The translations under genes were made by a program, and so were the position numbers. Source: Desulfitobacterium dehalogenans ATCC 51507 (GTDB taxonomy: Bacteria > Bacillota > Desulfitobacteriia > Desulfitobacteriales > Desulfitobacteriaceae). Taken from it: a stretch of 64,000 nt of DNA. A model generated the notes under the pieces. It was not told where the DNA came from and did no database searches. It saw only the letters and a program-made list of their open reading frames with translations. Positions 53,341 to 61,008 of this stretch are shown piece by piece. Each line of letters begins with the position of its first letter. Within the stretch, counting starts at the first letter, position 1. The stretch is taken from assembly GCF_000243155.2 (NCBI RefSeq), contig NC_018017.1, positions 2,356,001-2,420,000 of the forward strand. Direction: 5' to 3'.

Positions 53341-54001
53341 TTCCCCACACCACCTTCAAATATTTGGGCTCCTTCGGATTGATTTCTATTTTTTCACGGA
53401 TTTTTCGAATATGAACGGCTACTGTATTCTCCGCACTGAAGGCTGCCTCATTCCAAACGTTTTCGTAAATCTGATCAATGGAAAAGACCCTGCCTGCATT
53501 GGCTGTCAGCAGTTTTAAAATTTTATACTGGACCGGTGTCAGCTTGACTTCCTCTCCGTCCACAGCGACACATTTGCTTTCGTCATCGATCATCAGACCA
53601 CCGGATTGATAGACATTCGTCTTTGTTTCCAAGCTTCCTAAGGTTACATACCTTCTCAGCTGAGATTTGACCCGGGCGATTAACTCCAACGGATTAAAAG
53701 GCTTCGTAATATAATCATCCGCACCCATATTTAAGCCCATGATTTTGTCCGTGTCTTCAGATTTAGCCGAAAGCATGATGACCGGGATATTCCGTTCTTC
53801 CCGAATTTTCATCGTGGCTCTGATCCCATCCATTTGGGGCATCATAATATCCATGATTACCAGGTGGATAGCCTGTTCTTCGATAATCTCAAGCGCCTGG
53901 AGTCCGTTGAAGGCTTTATAGATCGTATAGCCTTCATTGGTTAAGTAGATTTTGATTGCTTCTACGATTTCCTTATCATCATCGCATACCAAAATATTCA
54001 T
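53315..54001 (-). CDS. OmpR-family response regulator
   Basis: 228 residues from the ATG at 53999-54001 (MNILVCDDDK), with GAGGAG 7 bases upstream. Receiver with Asp51 (VIMDIMMPQMDG), Lys in MLSAKSED, then a winged-helix domain with VFSIDQIYENVWNEAAFS. Paired with the overlapping kinase downstream. An extended -10 promoter and an upstream inverted repeat suggest autoregulation. Confidence 0.92.
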   Translation of the reverse strand: MNILVCDDDKEIVEAIKIYLTNEGYTIYKAFNGLQALEIIEEQAIHLVIMDIMMPQMDGIRATMKIREERNIPVIMLSAKSEDTDKIMGLNMGADDYITKPFNPLELIARVKSQLRRYVTLGSLETKTNVYQSGGLMIDDESKCVAVDGEEVKLTPVQYKILKLLTANAGRVFSIDQIYENVWNEAAFSAENTVAVHIRKIREKIEINPKEPKYLKVVWGIGYKIEKL

Positions 54002-54033
54002 GTGTGGGGCTCCTCTCACCAATCAATTCGTAC

Positions 54034-54126
54034 AAATTATACCACGTCCTTTCTTATTCTTTAGGACTATGGTAACCATTAATTCTTATCATTCTTCCGA
54101 TATAAATCTTAATAACTTCTTAAGAT
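54034..54126 (-). promoter_or_regulatory. extended -10 promoter and upstream inverted repeat of the regulator gene
   Basis: Minus strand: TG-N-TATAAT with -10 at 54034-54039, about 33 bases before the start codon; no good -35. Inverted repeat ATCTTAA (54106-54112) / TTAAGAT (54120-54126) lies about 70-90 bases upstream of the -10, a position suitable for an activator such as the regulator itself. Nothing else was seen in the 54127-54227 gap. Confidence 0.45.
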
Positions 54127-54227
54127 TCCATTCCTGATGTATCAAGTCCTCGATCCTATTCGCATCTTGCGTAATCAACTGATAAATTATCCCTGGTCAA
54201 ATAGATTATTGATTGCCCTTAATAAAC

Positions 54228-54266
54228 AAGATGACCCGGGAGGTGCTCCCGGGTTCATCTTTTTAT
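54228..54266. terminator. terminator downstream of the FMN reductase gene
   Basis: Stem AAGATGA-CCCGGGAG / CTCCCGGG-TCATCTT with one mismatch (54228-54262), followed by TTTT on the plus strand and CTTGTTTATT on the minus strand. Confidence 0.82.
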
Positions 54267-54348
54267 TCTAGATCCATAAACCTATATTGATTTACAAATT
54301 TCTCGATAAGCATAAAAAATTCATTTCCCTTACAACTTTCAAAGCAGG

Positions 54349-54957
54349 TCAGCTCTTTCGTATAGACTGGGTGGCATCACACACCTGGACCAATCGTTTA
54401 CCGAGAAGCTGTAACCGTTCCAAAGCAAATTCATCTTGGTCTGCAGGACGATGTGCCGCAACTCCATGATGCCCTGCATCTTTTTCCCCAAACCCATCCC
54501 CCACAATCACCATTCCTTGCACCAGCATAATGTCATGGAGTGCTTTTATAGTCGCTTCCTGTCCACCATATTTTGAGCCTCCGACGGTTACCCCGGCACC
54601 CACTGTATTATAGAGCCAGAATTCCCTCCTTAGCTTTCTCGTTTTATCAAAAAATGCTTTCAATTGAGCTGTCACTGTACCAAAATAAGTAGGGCTGCCT
54701 ATGATCACGCCGTCTGCTTTTCGCAAAAGTTCATACCCTTCCTCAAGCGGTGTTCCCTTGTAGCATGCCCCGGTACAAGGGTTACTACAAACCACACAAA
54801 AGGGCTGTTTTACAGAATTGACTAATTCAGCAACTTGAATCAATTGCGTATGGGCACCAAGGGTGCTCGCCTGCTCCAGTATTTTATCAACTAAAAATGC
54901 TGTATTACCCTTGGCATTCGGGCTACCGTTGATCCCGATGATTAACAAATGACCCAC
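54349..54957 (-). CDS. NADPH-dependent FMN reductase / flavodoxin-fold protein
   Basis: 202 residues. The FMN phosphate loop is GSPNAKGNTAFLV near residue 11. Four cysteines follow in CVVCSNPCTGAC near 54-65, as in iron-sulfur flavoproteins, although spacing alone does not prove a cluster. GSPTYFGTVTAQLKAFFD near 92 is the conserved flavin-binding segment. It probably reduces quinones, metals or nitro compounds with NAD(P)H. Confidence 0.85.
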   Translation of the reverse strand: MGHLLIIGINGSPNAKGNTAFLVDKILEQASTLGAHTQLIQVAELVNSVKQPFCVVCSNPCTGACYKGTPLEEGYELLRKADGVIIGSPTYFGTVTAQLKAFFDKTRKLRREFWLYNTVGAGVTVGGSKYGGQEATIKALHDIMLVQGMVIVGDGFGEKDAGHHGVAAHRPADQDEFALERLQLLGKRLVQVCDATQSIRKS

Positions 54958-55040
54958 CTCATCTTATAAGCATTTCATACAGTCTATACCAAATCAACTT
55001 AAAAGTGATTATATAATGTGAAATGTTCTACATTAATTCC

Positions 55041-56213
55041 TTATAAATCTCTTAACTGAAGATGGTTTAAAGGGATACCAACTTCCAGTTTTCCATACTC
55101 AGGCAATCCACAGATTCGTGCATTTTCTTGAGTAGCAAGGCGATAGACTTCTTCTTCAGGGATTCCAGCTTCCCCCATCCAAATTATTTCATCTAGAAAT
55201 GAGTCACCATGAGGTACTGTATAAGCTCCCGCATCGGTACCAATCCCCAAGCGCACACCAGAATTATAGGCCTCCTTAATCCGAGCAAGGTGACCTTTTA
55301 ATATTTTAGATAAGGTATCCATTTCATGGGCGGAGTATCTGTCTGAAGGGTATTTTAAGAGATTACCTATAGGGGCAACCGTAGGGATCCAGGCGATACC
55401 TCGGGCTTTCATCTGCATTAAGTGCTCAGAAGTCATATAATATCCATGCTCTATGGAATCCACTCCTGCTTCAATCGCTCTGAAGATTCCCTCTTCCCCA
55501 CTGGCGTGGACCATCACCAAGATTCCTCTTGCATGAGCGGAGGTGGTTAATTCCCTCAATTCCTCCACACTCCATTGGACTGGTCCAACCTGTTCATACT
55601 GATTAAAGGATATAATTCCAGTGCCGATTACTTTGAGTTGGTCTGCACCTTGCTGGAAAAACTCTTCTTTAGCCCGGTGCCAGTCCTGTATGCTTTGGAA
55701 ACCTCGTCCAAGAAAGCGTCCATACATGCCAAGCCGAGCTACAGCTTCCCGCACTGAAACCACCCTGGGGCCTTGCCACTCTCCATTTTCAATTCGCTTT
55801 TTGGCGCACCAGGCGAAACCCGGTAAATCACCACCATCCCGGATAGCAACAACACCTGACCCTAAATAATGGAGAAGAGTATCCTGAATCCCCTTCTCCA
55901 TCAGAGAAGGGTTATGCCAGTTTTCGAGACATTGGTAAAAATCAATGCTATCCAAAGCTAAATGCACATGACTATCAATAAAGCCTGGCATGAGAAGATA
56001 GGGTTGCCAGGCAAAATATTCTTCTGAATAAGCCTTTGGGCACTCCGTGTCTGAGGAACATGGACAAAGAGAGCTCACTCTCCCCTTTTCCCATTTTAAA
56101 TGAATGGGCCCTTTAACTTTGCCTGATTCAGGGGTCCAATACCCACCAATTACCGCTGAACCCTGTTCCGGTACTTCCACGATCGTTTTCTCTCCGCTGC
56201 AGGAAATAAACAT
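55041..56213 (-). CDS. amidohydrolase-family metal-dependent hydrolase
   Basis: 390 residues with the amidohydrolase metal-binding set: DSHVHLA near 88, carboxylated-lysine candidate in DQLKVIGTG near 195, VMVHASGEEG near 235, SIEHGYY near 258 and GIGTDAGAY near 328. It resembles imidazolonepropionase/prolidase-like members acting on cyclic amides or peptides. The N-terminal 70 residues form the small beta domain (ECPKAYSEEYFAWQPYLLMPG). Start ATG with AAGGAG. It follows the thioesterase gene closely in an operon. Confidence 0.88.
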   Translation of the reverse strand: MFISCSGEKTIVEVPEQGSAVIGGYWTPESGKVKGPIHLKWEKGRVSSLCPCSSDTECPKAYSEEYFAWQPYLLMPGFIDSHVHLALDSIDFYQCLENWHNPSLMEKGIQDTLLHYLGSGVVAIRDGGDLPGFAWCAKKRIENGEWQGPRVVSVREAVARLGMYGRFLGRGFQSIQDWHRAKEEFFQQGADQLKVIGTGIISFNQYEQVGPVQWSVEELRELTTSAHARGILVMVHASGEEGIFRAIEAGVDSIEHGYYMTSEHLMQMKARGIAWIPTVAPIGNLLKYPSDRYSAHEMDTLSKILKGHLARIKEAYNSGVRLGIGTDAGAYTVPHGDSFLDEIIWMGEAGIPEEEVYRLATQENARICGLPEYGKLEVGIPLNHLQLRDL

Positions 56214-56231
56214 ATCTGCTCCTTCTTAAAG

Positions 56232-56633
56232 TCAGTTCTCACGCCGAGTAATGAGTGTAAAGGTCGAAGAACCGATAGCCACCAGATTATCGTCTTCGTC
56301 GTAGACATCAACTGTCCCCATAAAAAGCCGTTTGCCTTCTTTGACAAGGTTGGCATAAGCATAAATATCTGAATCCGCAACGGGTAGAAGATAGTTTACC
56401 TTCAACTCAACTGTCACCGCATAGTGATCCGGACCTATCACTTCATTGACAGCCACACCCATAGCAGCATCGACCGCTGTGGCGATGATGCCTCCATGTA
56501 CATTGCCATGAACTTGTTTTAGCACATCCGTATTGGTGATCTTAACACCTTTTTTCCCTTGATCATTGGTAACGATGGAAATACCAAGGTGTCTCCATAT
56601 ATTACTTGTTCCTAAAGCTTCTAAACTTGCCAT
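56232..56633 (-). CDS. PaaI/hotdog-fold thioesterase
   Basis: 133 residues from ATG 56631-56633 (MASLEALG), with GGGGGG 5 bases upstream; the longer frame would overlap pepF. Hotdog signature HGNVHGGIIATAVDAAMG near residue 43, then VELKVNYLLPV. It hydrolyses acyl-CoA thioesters. It lies between the M3 peptidase and the amidohydrolase, all on one strand with short gaps. Confidence 0.88.
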   Translation of the reverse strand: MASLEALGTSNIWRHLGISIVTNDQGKKGVKITNTDVLKQVHGNVHGGIIATAVDAAMGVAVNEVIGPDHYAVTVELKVNYLLPVADSDIYAYANLVKEGKRLFMGTVDVYDEDDNLVAIGSSTFTLITRREN

Positions 56634-56646
56634 GCTTTCCCCCCCA

Positions 56647-58341
56647 CTAAAACTTCCTGTCATCCACCTGCTCAAGCCATTGATTAATTACTTCGACGAC
56701 AGATTTAATGCATCCTTCTTGGAAGGGAGAAATCAAATGACCCAGATCCACTAGATCCAGGAAGGACATGCTGCCCCCGACTCTGCACAAGCTTAAATAA
56801 TCCTGCCAGGCTTCCTGAGAAGCCATACGGGATTTCTGCCAAAATTGAAACGCGCAAATCTGAGCTAAGGTGTAATCAATATAGTAGAAGGGATTGCCAA
56901 AGATATGCCCCTGCTGATGCCAATACCCTCCACCCTCAAGATATGTGTTGCCTTCATAATTCCGATGGGGAAGATATTTTCTCTCGATTCCACGCCAGGC
57001 TGCTTTTCTCTGTGCAGGAGTGGCATCGGGGTTCTCATAGACAAAATGCTGGAATTCATCCACGCTAACTCCATAAGGTATAAAGAGAAGAGCTTCACTG
57101 AGATGATGAAAACGATATTTATCTGCTTCTTCTTCGAAGAAAAGCTCCATCCAGGGCCAGGCAAAAAACTCCATGCTCATAGAATGGATTTCGCAGGATT
57201 CGTAGGTGGGCCATTGATATTCGGGGAGAGTGTGATGACGACTGGAATAGACTTGAAAGGCATGACCCGCTTCATGAGTCAAGACATCCACATCTCCTGA
57301 AGTTCCGTTAAAATTAGAAAAAATAAAAGGAGCTTGATGCTTGCTGACATAGGTACAATATCCCCCACCAGCCTTCCCTTTTTTGGTGACCAAATCCATA
57401 AGCTCATGGCTCACCATATATTCAAAGAACTCCTCAGTCTCTGTTGATAATTCTTTATACATCCTTCTTCCCTGCTCGATGATCCAATTCGGTTCCCCAT
57501 GAGGCTTGGGATTACCTGAATTAAAGCTTGTTTTTTCATCATAGTAAAACAAGTTCTCCAAGCCTAGGCGCTTCCGTTGACGTTCTCGTAAACGCGAAGC
57601 TATAGGTACGATATCTACTTGAACCTGCTTACGGAAATTAGACACCATTTCCGAATCATAGTCTGAGCGTAGCATCCGTGCATAGCCCAATCCCACATAA
57701 TTGGGGTAGCCCAGCTTCCAAGCAATTCGTGTCCGAACCTTAACGAGCTGATCATAAATAGTGTCCAAAGTTTCTTCATGTTCTTCAAAAAAAGCATATT
57801 TCGCTTCATTGGCTCTTTTCCGAAGGATTGGATCGGTGGATTGTAAAAAGGGTCCTAAACCGGAAAGATTACGCTCTTCCCCTTCAAAGAAAATCTTAGC
57901 CGAGGCAATAAGCTTAGTATATTCAGTGGATAGTTTATTCTCCACTTGTAAATCCTCAATAATTTCAGGTATAAAGGTCTTTAGGGTTAGTTCGGCAATA
58001 CGAAAGAGTTGCTTGCCCCATTTGTGTTCTAATTCCTGGCGAAATGGGGAGTCGATCAACACCTGATAAAACTCAGAGATTAATCCCTGGTAGATAGGCA
58101 AATTCTCATCGAAAAATTCCTGTTCCCGCTCATAGTAGGCATCATTGGTATCAATAGTTTGGCGTATTGAAGCAATTTGGGACATGGAGTCAAACTCTCC
58201 GCGTAAGCGATTGATATCCATGAAGATACGGTCTTGCTCGTGGAAATGTTCTGCTCTCTTAAACTTCTCAAGCCGATCTTTAAATTCTCCTTTGAGTTTT
58301 TCCATATCAGGACGTGAATAGGGAAAATCTTCGAATTTCAT
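56647..58341 (-). CDS. M3 family oligoendopeptidase (PepF-like)
   Basis: 564 residues. Zinc motif HEAGH (in DVLTHEAGHAFQVYS near 355) and the downstream glutamate in CEIHSMSMEFFAW. The start is the ATG at 58339-58341 (MKFEDFPYSRP) with GGGGG 7-8 bases upstream; a frame nine codons longer is unsupported. Cytoplasmic degradation of short peptides. First gene of the pepF-thioesterase-amidohydrolase set. Confidence 0.9.
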   Translation of the reverse strand: MKFEDFPYSRPDMEKLKGEFKDRLEKFKRAEHFHEQDRIFMDINRLRGEFDSMSQIASIRQTIDTNDAYYEREQEFFDENLPIYQGLISEFYQVLIDSPFRQELEHKWGKQLFRIAELTLKTFIPEIIEDLQVENKLSTEYTKLIASAKIFFEGEERNLSGLGPFLQSTDPILRKRANEAKYAFFEEHEETLDTIYDQLVKVRTRIAWKLGYPNYVGLGYARMLRSDYDSEMVSNFRKQVQVDIVPIASRLRERQRKRLGLENLFYYDEKTSFNSGNPKPHGEPNWIIEQGRRMYKELSTETEEFFEYMVSHELMDLVTKKGKAGGGYCTYVSKHQAPFIFSNFNGTSGDVDVLTHEAGHAFQVYSSRHHTLPEYQWPTYESCEIHSMSMEFFAWPWMELFFEEEADKYRFHHLSEALLFIPYGVSVDEFQHFVYENPDATPAQRKAAWRGIERKYLPHRNYEGNTYLEGGGYWHQQGHIFGNPFYYIDYTLAQICAFQFWQKSRMASQEAWQDYLSLCRVGGSMSFLDLVDLGHLISPFQEGCIKSVVEVINQWLEQVDDRKF

Positions 58342-58389
58342 CTTAAAACCCCCAACTAAATAGCCCACCCTATGGTAGGCTTAAATATT

Positions 58390-59001
58390 TTAGTCTGCTA
58401 TACCCAAGACACTCTTGGCCTTTATGTCCACATAGTCATTGAATTCATCCCCGCTATGGGCTTTAACCTTCTCAAAGCTATAGATTCCCCGATACTGATT
58501 CATCATCTTGGCATAGGCTTGGGTAAATTCATTTTTTGCTTTCCATTCTCCTGTAGCCCAAAAAGCGATTCCGGCATAATCATGAAAAATACGAATTTTG
58601 ACCCCAAGCTGAGAGGCTTTTTTTACAGCGTAGAGAGCCGCGGCAATCTCCCCTGCCACATTGCGCATGGTCGCCGCAGCAGAGTTCTTACCCACGTCTG
58701 CATCTTCATAATGAACTTTGCCGTTTTTAACAAAAGCATAAGCCCAGGCATATTGACCATTAACATAGCTTCCGTCGGTATATACATCATATTCAGCTAT
58801 AAAGGAGTGATCCTCTGTGTTTAGCGGGTCACTGAATGTTTCCCCGTTGAACCATGCCTGGGCCTCATCTAATGTGGTAAAGGATCGGTAGACCGCTCCA
58901 GAAAAGCCATGGATGGCCTTCTTGCACTCTTCCCAGGAAGAAAATACTCCCTTATCCCGACCGGCACGGACAGCGTAAAATTTAGGTTTTTGGGTCCCCA
59001 T
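58390..59001 (-). CDS. RNase HI with N-terminal viroplasmin (RNA:DNA hybrid-binding) domain
   Basis: 203 residues. An N-terminal module KFYAVRAGRDKGVFSSWEEC (7-26) to about 50 is the caulimovirus viroplasmin domain that grips RNA/DNA hybrids. The RNase H fold follows with catalytic residues in YTDGSY (near 72), NVAGEIAAAL (near 115), FHDYAGI (near 138) and the final aspartate of HSGDEFND (near 187). It removes RNA primers or R-loops. Confidence 0.9.
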   Translation of the reverse strand: MGTQKPKFYAVRAGRDKGVFSSWEECKKAIHGFSGAVYRSFTTLDEAQAWFNGETFSDPLNTEDHSFIAEYDVYTDGSYVNGQYAWAYAFVKNGKVHYEDADVGKNSAAATMRNVAGEIAAALYAVKKASQLGVKIRIFHDYAGIAFWATGEWKAKNEFTQAYAKMMNQYRGIYSFEKVKAHSGDEFNDYVDIKAKSVLGIAD

Positions 59002-59070
59002 AAAAAATATTCCTCACCTGTTATTTTTTCTTCAATGTTACCATAGGGATGACTTGAGAGGCAATAGGCC

Positions 59071-59424
59071 TTAATGAGCGGCCTGCTCAAGATCCGAGGC
59101 GATTTTCTCCAGGAGTCTGTTCATTTCCTGCTCCACACTCAAGGCTTCCGTATCACACCATTCGCCCCAAAAACCTTTACGATCTGTGAAAATCCTATAT
59201 ATAGGTATGCCCTCTTCAGCCATAATTTCTTTGGCTTCTTCAGGTAGGCTATCGCTAATCTTTGTAGCTAAATCCATAGCAAGACAAAGGGTATCCTCCC
59301 GTTGAGATAATAGTTCGATCGTTTCAAATCCTACACCAGAGGGTGACTCTTGATCATAAAAGAAGCTCATAATGACGCTTTCTTGATTCTCCAGGCTTTC
59401 ATGTCTTTCTTGGTTTTTCTCCAT
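59071..59424 (-). CDS. hypothetical acidic protein, 117 residues
   Basis: Not recognised. Soluble, acidic and mostly helical (LCLAMDLATKISDSLPEEAK near 46), with one aromatic patch DRKGFWGEWCD near 82. GGGAGGG 7 bases before the ATG makes it a convincing gene. It lies between the M50 protease and RNase HI genes on the same strand. Confidence 0.6.
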   Translation of the reverse strand: MEKNQERHESLENQESVIMSFFYDQESPSGVGFETIELLSQREDTLCLAMDLATKISDSLPEEAKEIMAEEGIPIYRIFTDRKGFWGEWCDTEALSVEQEMNRLLEKIASDLEQAAH

Positions 59425-59495
59425 AGAAAATCCCTCCCAATCCCAGGTTCTATTTAGTTTATCCCTCCGGATCCGTTTTCACTCAGTCATTTAAC

Positions 59496-60461
59496 CTAAG
59501 CCAGAAGTTCCAAGGTGTAGGTTAGCCCCATGGCAAGGGAACCTACCAATCCAAAATAAAGAATGGCAAACTGTACTCTTTCCTTTAATGGCACCTGATA
59601 ATAGGCTGATAGATCATGTCGCTTTTTCCATAGATTGTAGACTTGAACTAATCCCAAGAACACGATAATCAAAAGGATAGGGTTAAAGGACTTAATCAAG
59701 AGATAGATCAAGACAGGGATTCCCACGAGCCATAGATAGGGGGAGACTGCAGAAACAATTCGCCCTCCATCCAAAGGATGAACAGGAAGAAGATTAAAAA
59801 TATTAAGGAAGAACCCGACATAAGCGAGAACCAGAGCCAGTTCATACCCTGTAAACCAGTAGAGCATCAAGCACAGCACAGCAGCCAGACTCCCAAAAAG
59901 GGGACCGCCATAACCAACTTGAGCTTCAGTCACCGCATCTTTTGGGTTTTCCTTCATACCGATTAATGCACCCACGAAAGGAATAAACACAGGGCCTGAT
60001 ACGGCTAAGCCAACCCGCTTCGCTGTGAAGTAATGACCCATTTCATGAATGAAGAGTAACGCTACAAATCCCAAGGCAAATTTAGCGCCATAAAATACGG
60101 CATAGATCCAGATCGTAGCCACCATGGACACCGCAGTGGTGGCAAACTTACTAAGCTTAAGAAAGACGAAGAGAAACTTGAATTTAGACAATAGGAAAAT
60201 GATAATAAATTTCCCCTTCGTCAACAAAGGAATGGCGAAGGCTGCTGCAGCCCATAAACCCTTTTTGTTCCCTGTCTTGGATGTTTTGTTTTGTTCGTCA
60301 AGATACTGTTCATCAGAATATTCATCCTGATAAACAATATCTTGATCCGCCCCATCGTATTCCGAGGAAGAGGAAAAGTCCTCTTCTCTTCCCTTCTCCT
60401 GATCCAGCTTATCGATAATCCATCCCTCCTTAGCATTTACTTTTGCAGGGTAACCGGCCAT
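59496..60461 (-). CDS. M50 site-2 protease-like membrane metalloprotease
   Basis: Intramembrane zinc protease. HEMGH in FIHEMGHYFTAKR near 139 and the second-half motif NLLPVHPLDGGR near 225; six or seven helices. The first 70 residues are acidic and soluble (SSSSEYDGADQDIVYQDEY). The start is uncertain: ATG at 60461 gives 321 residues, but a near-perfect AAGGAGG lies 12 codons inside and is followed 5 and 8 bases later only by ATT and ATC. ATT at 60417-60419 may be the true start, as proposed for cvfB. The gene begins beside repeat copy B. Confidence 0.85.
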   Translation of the reverse strand: MAGYPAKVNAKEGWIIDKLDQEKGREEDFSSSSEYDGADQDIVYQDEYSDEQYLDEQNKTSKTGNKKGLWAAAAFAIPLLTKGKFIIIFLLSKFKFLFVFLKLSKFATTAVSMVATIWIYAVFYGAKFALGFVALLFIHEMGHYFTAKRVGLAVSGPVFIPFVGALIGMKENPKDAVTEAQVGYGGPLFGSLAAVLCLMLYWFTGYELALVLAYVGFFLNIFNLLPVHPLDGGRIVSAVSPYLWLVGIPVLIYLLIKSFNPILLIIVFLGLVQVYNLWKKRHDLSAYYQVPLKERVQFAILYFGLVGSLAMGLTYTLELLA

Positions 60462-60531
60462 GCCACTGCACCTGCAATGGATGAAAAGCGTCGTCCGGAT
60501 CGAGTAGCTTTACTCACAATGAACCTTCGGG

Positions 60532-60581
60532 CGTGAGCTCCTGAAACCCTCCACTGGAGGCTTTCTTCATCGGAGCTCACG
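60532..60581. repeat. nested hairpin at the end of repeat copy B
   Basis: Outer perfect arms CGTGAGCTCC (60532-60541) and GGAGCTCACG (60572-60581). An inner stem CCTCC/GGAGG (60548-60552, 60556-60560) sits in the loop. It is absent from copy A, where the flanking sequence continues directly to GTGCGTAAAGCTAC, so it looks like an optional module. Confidence 0.75.
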
Positions 60582-60587
60582 TACTCT

Positions 60588-60701
60588 ATAGCTCCAGAGC
60601 TGATCAACTCGCTTTCTTAACAGCATCTGCGGCGGATAAGCGTTCTTTGGAGAATGCCGCCTTGAGCGAAACTGTCCACTGGACACTTTCGACGCCAAAC
60701 C
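60588..60701 (-). repeat. dispersed structured repeat, copy B
   Basis: Inverted second copy of the 114-base element at 11098-11211, about 90% identical by eye, no gaps. The CGAAA-TGTCC and GGCGG/CCGCC stems are identical in both copies while the loops differ. On the minus strand it stands upstream of the M50 protease gene. Shared pieces continue beyond the core (GTAAAGCTAC at about 60507, CTTTTCATC at 60480-60488). Confidence 0.85.
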
Positions 60702-61008
60702 CCGCTGCTTTCTGCATGTGGCCGCTCCTGCACGTCCATGTGCCCGCGGCATCAGGACCTCCATGTCCAAGCAACCAGTGGCTACGCTACGTTAAGAAAG
60801 CCTCGTTGACCCGGTCGCTCCTCCGCTTAAAGAAAGGTGAGTGAAGCGAAGCAGAAGCCTTAGCAGCCTTATACACAGTGAAGGCCGTTCCCTTTTGTGC
60901 GCAAAGCTACGTTCATAGGTCTATTCAGCTCCCATTTTGGGCTTTTTAAGGACTTTCTTGGAATCCGCTTGCAACTCCTTTACGGAGCAGTGACACCCGC
61001 TCCCCTTT
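60702..61008. other. GC-rich noncoding block with degenerate repeat modules
   Basis: No ORF with a credible start was found. Short motifs of the dispersed element recur: GTTAAGAAAGC at about 60791 in the opposite orientation to the core, and GTGCGCAAAGCTAC at about 60897. Several small stems can form, for example CCCA/TGGG followed by TTTTT near 60932-60948. It may be a structured RNA or a decayed repeat array. Confidence 0.45.

Noticed and set aside
60850-60890. Weak resemblance to group II intron domain V (CCTTATACACAGTGAAGG region)
   Set aside because: The catalytic AGC triad stem and flanking domain VI bulged A could not be placed, and there is no intron-encoded protein.
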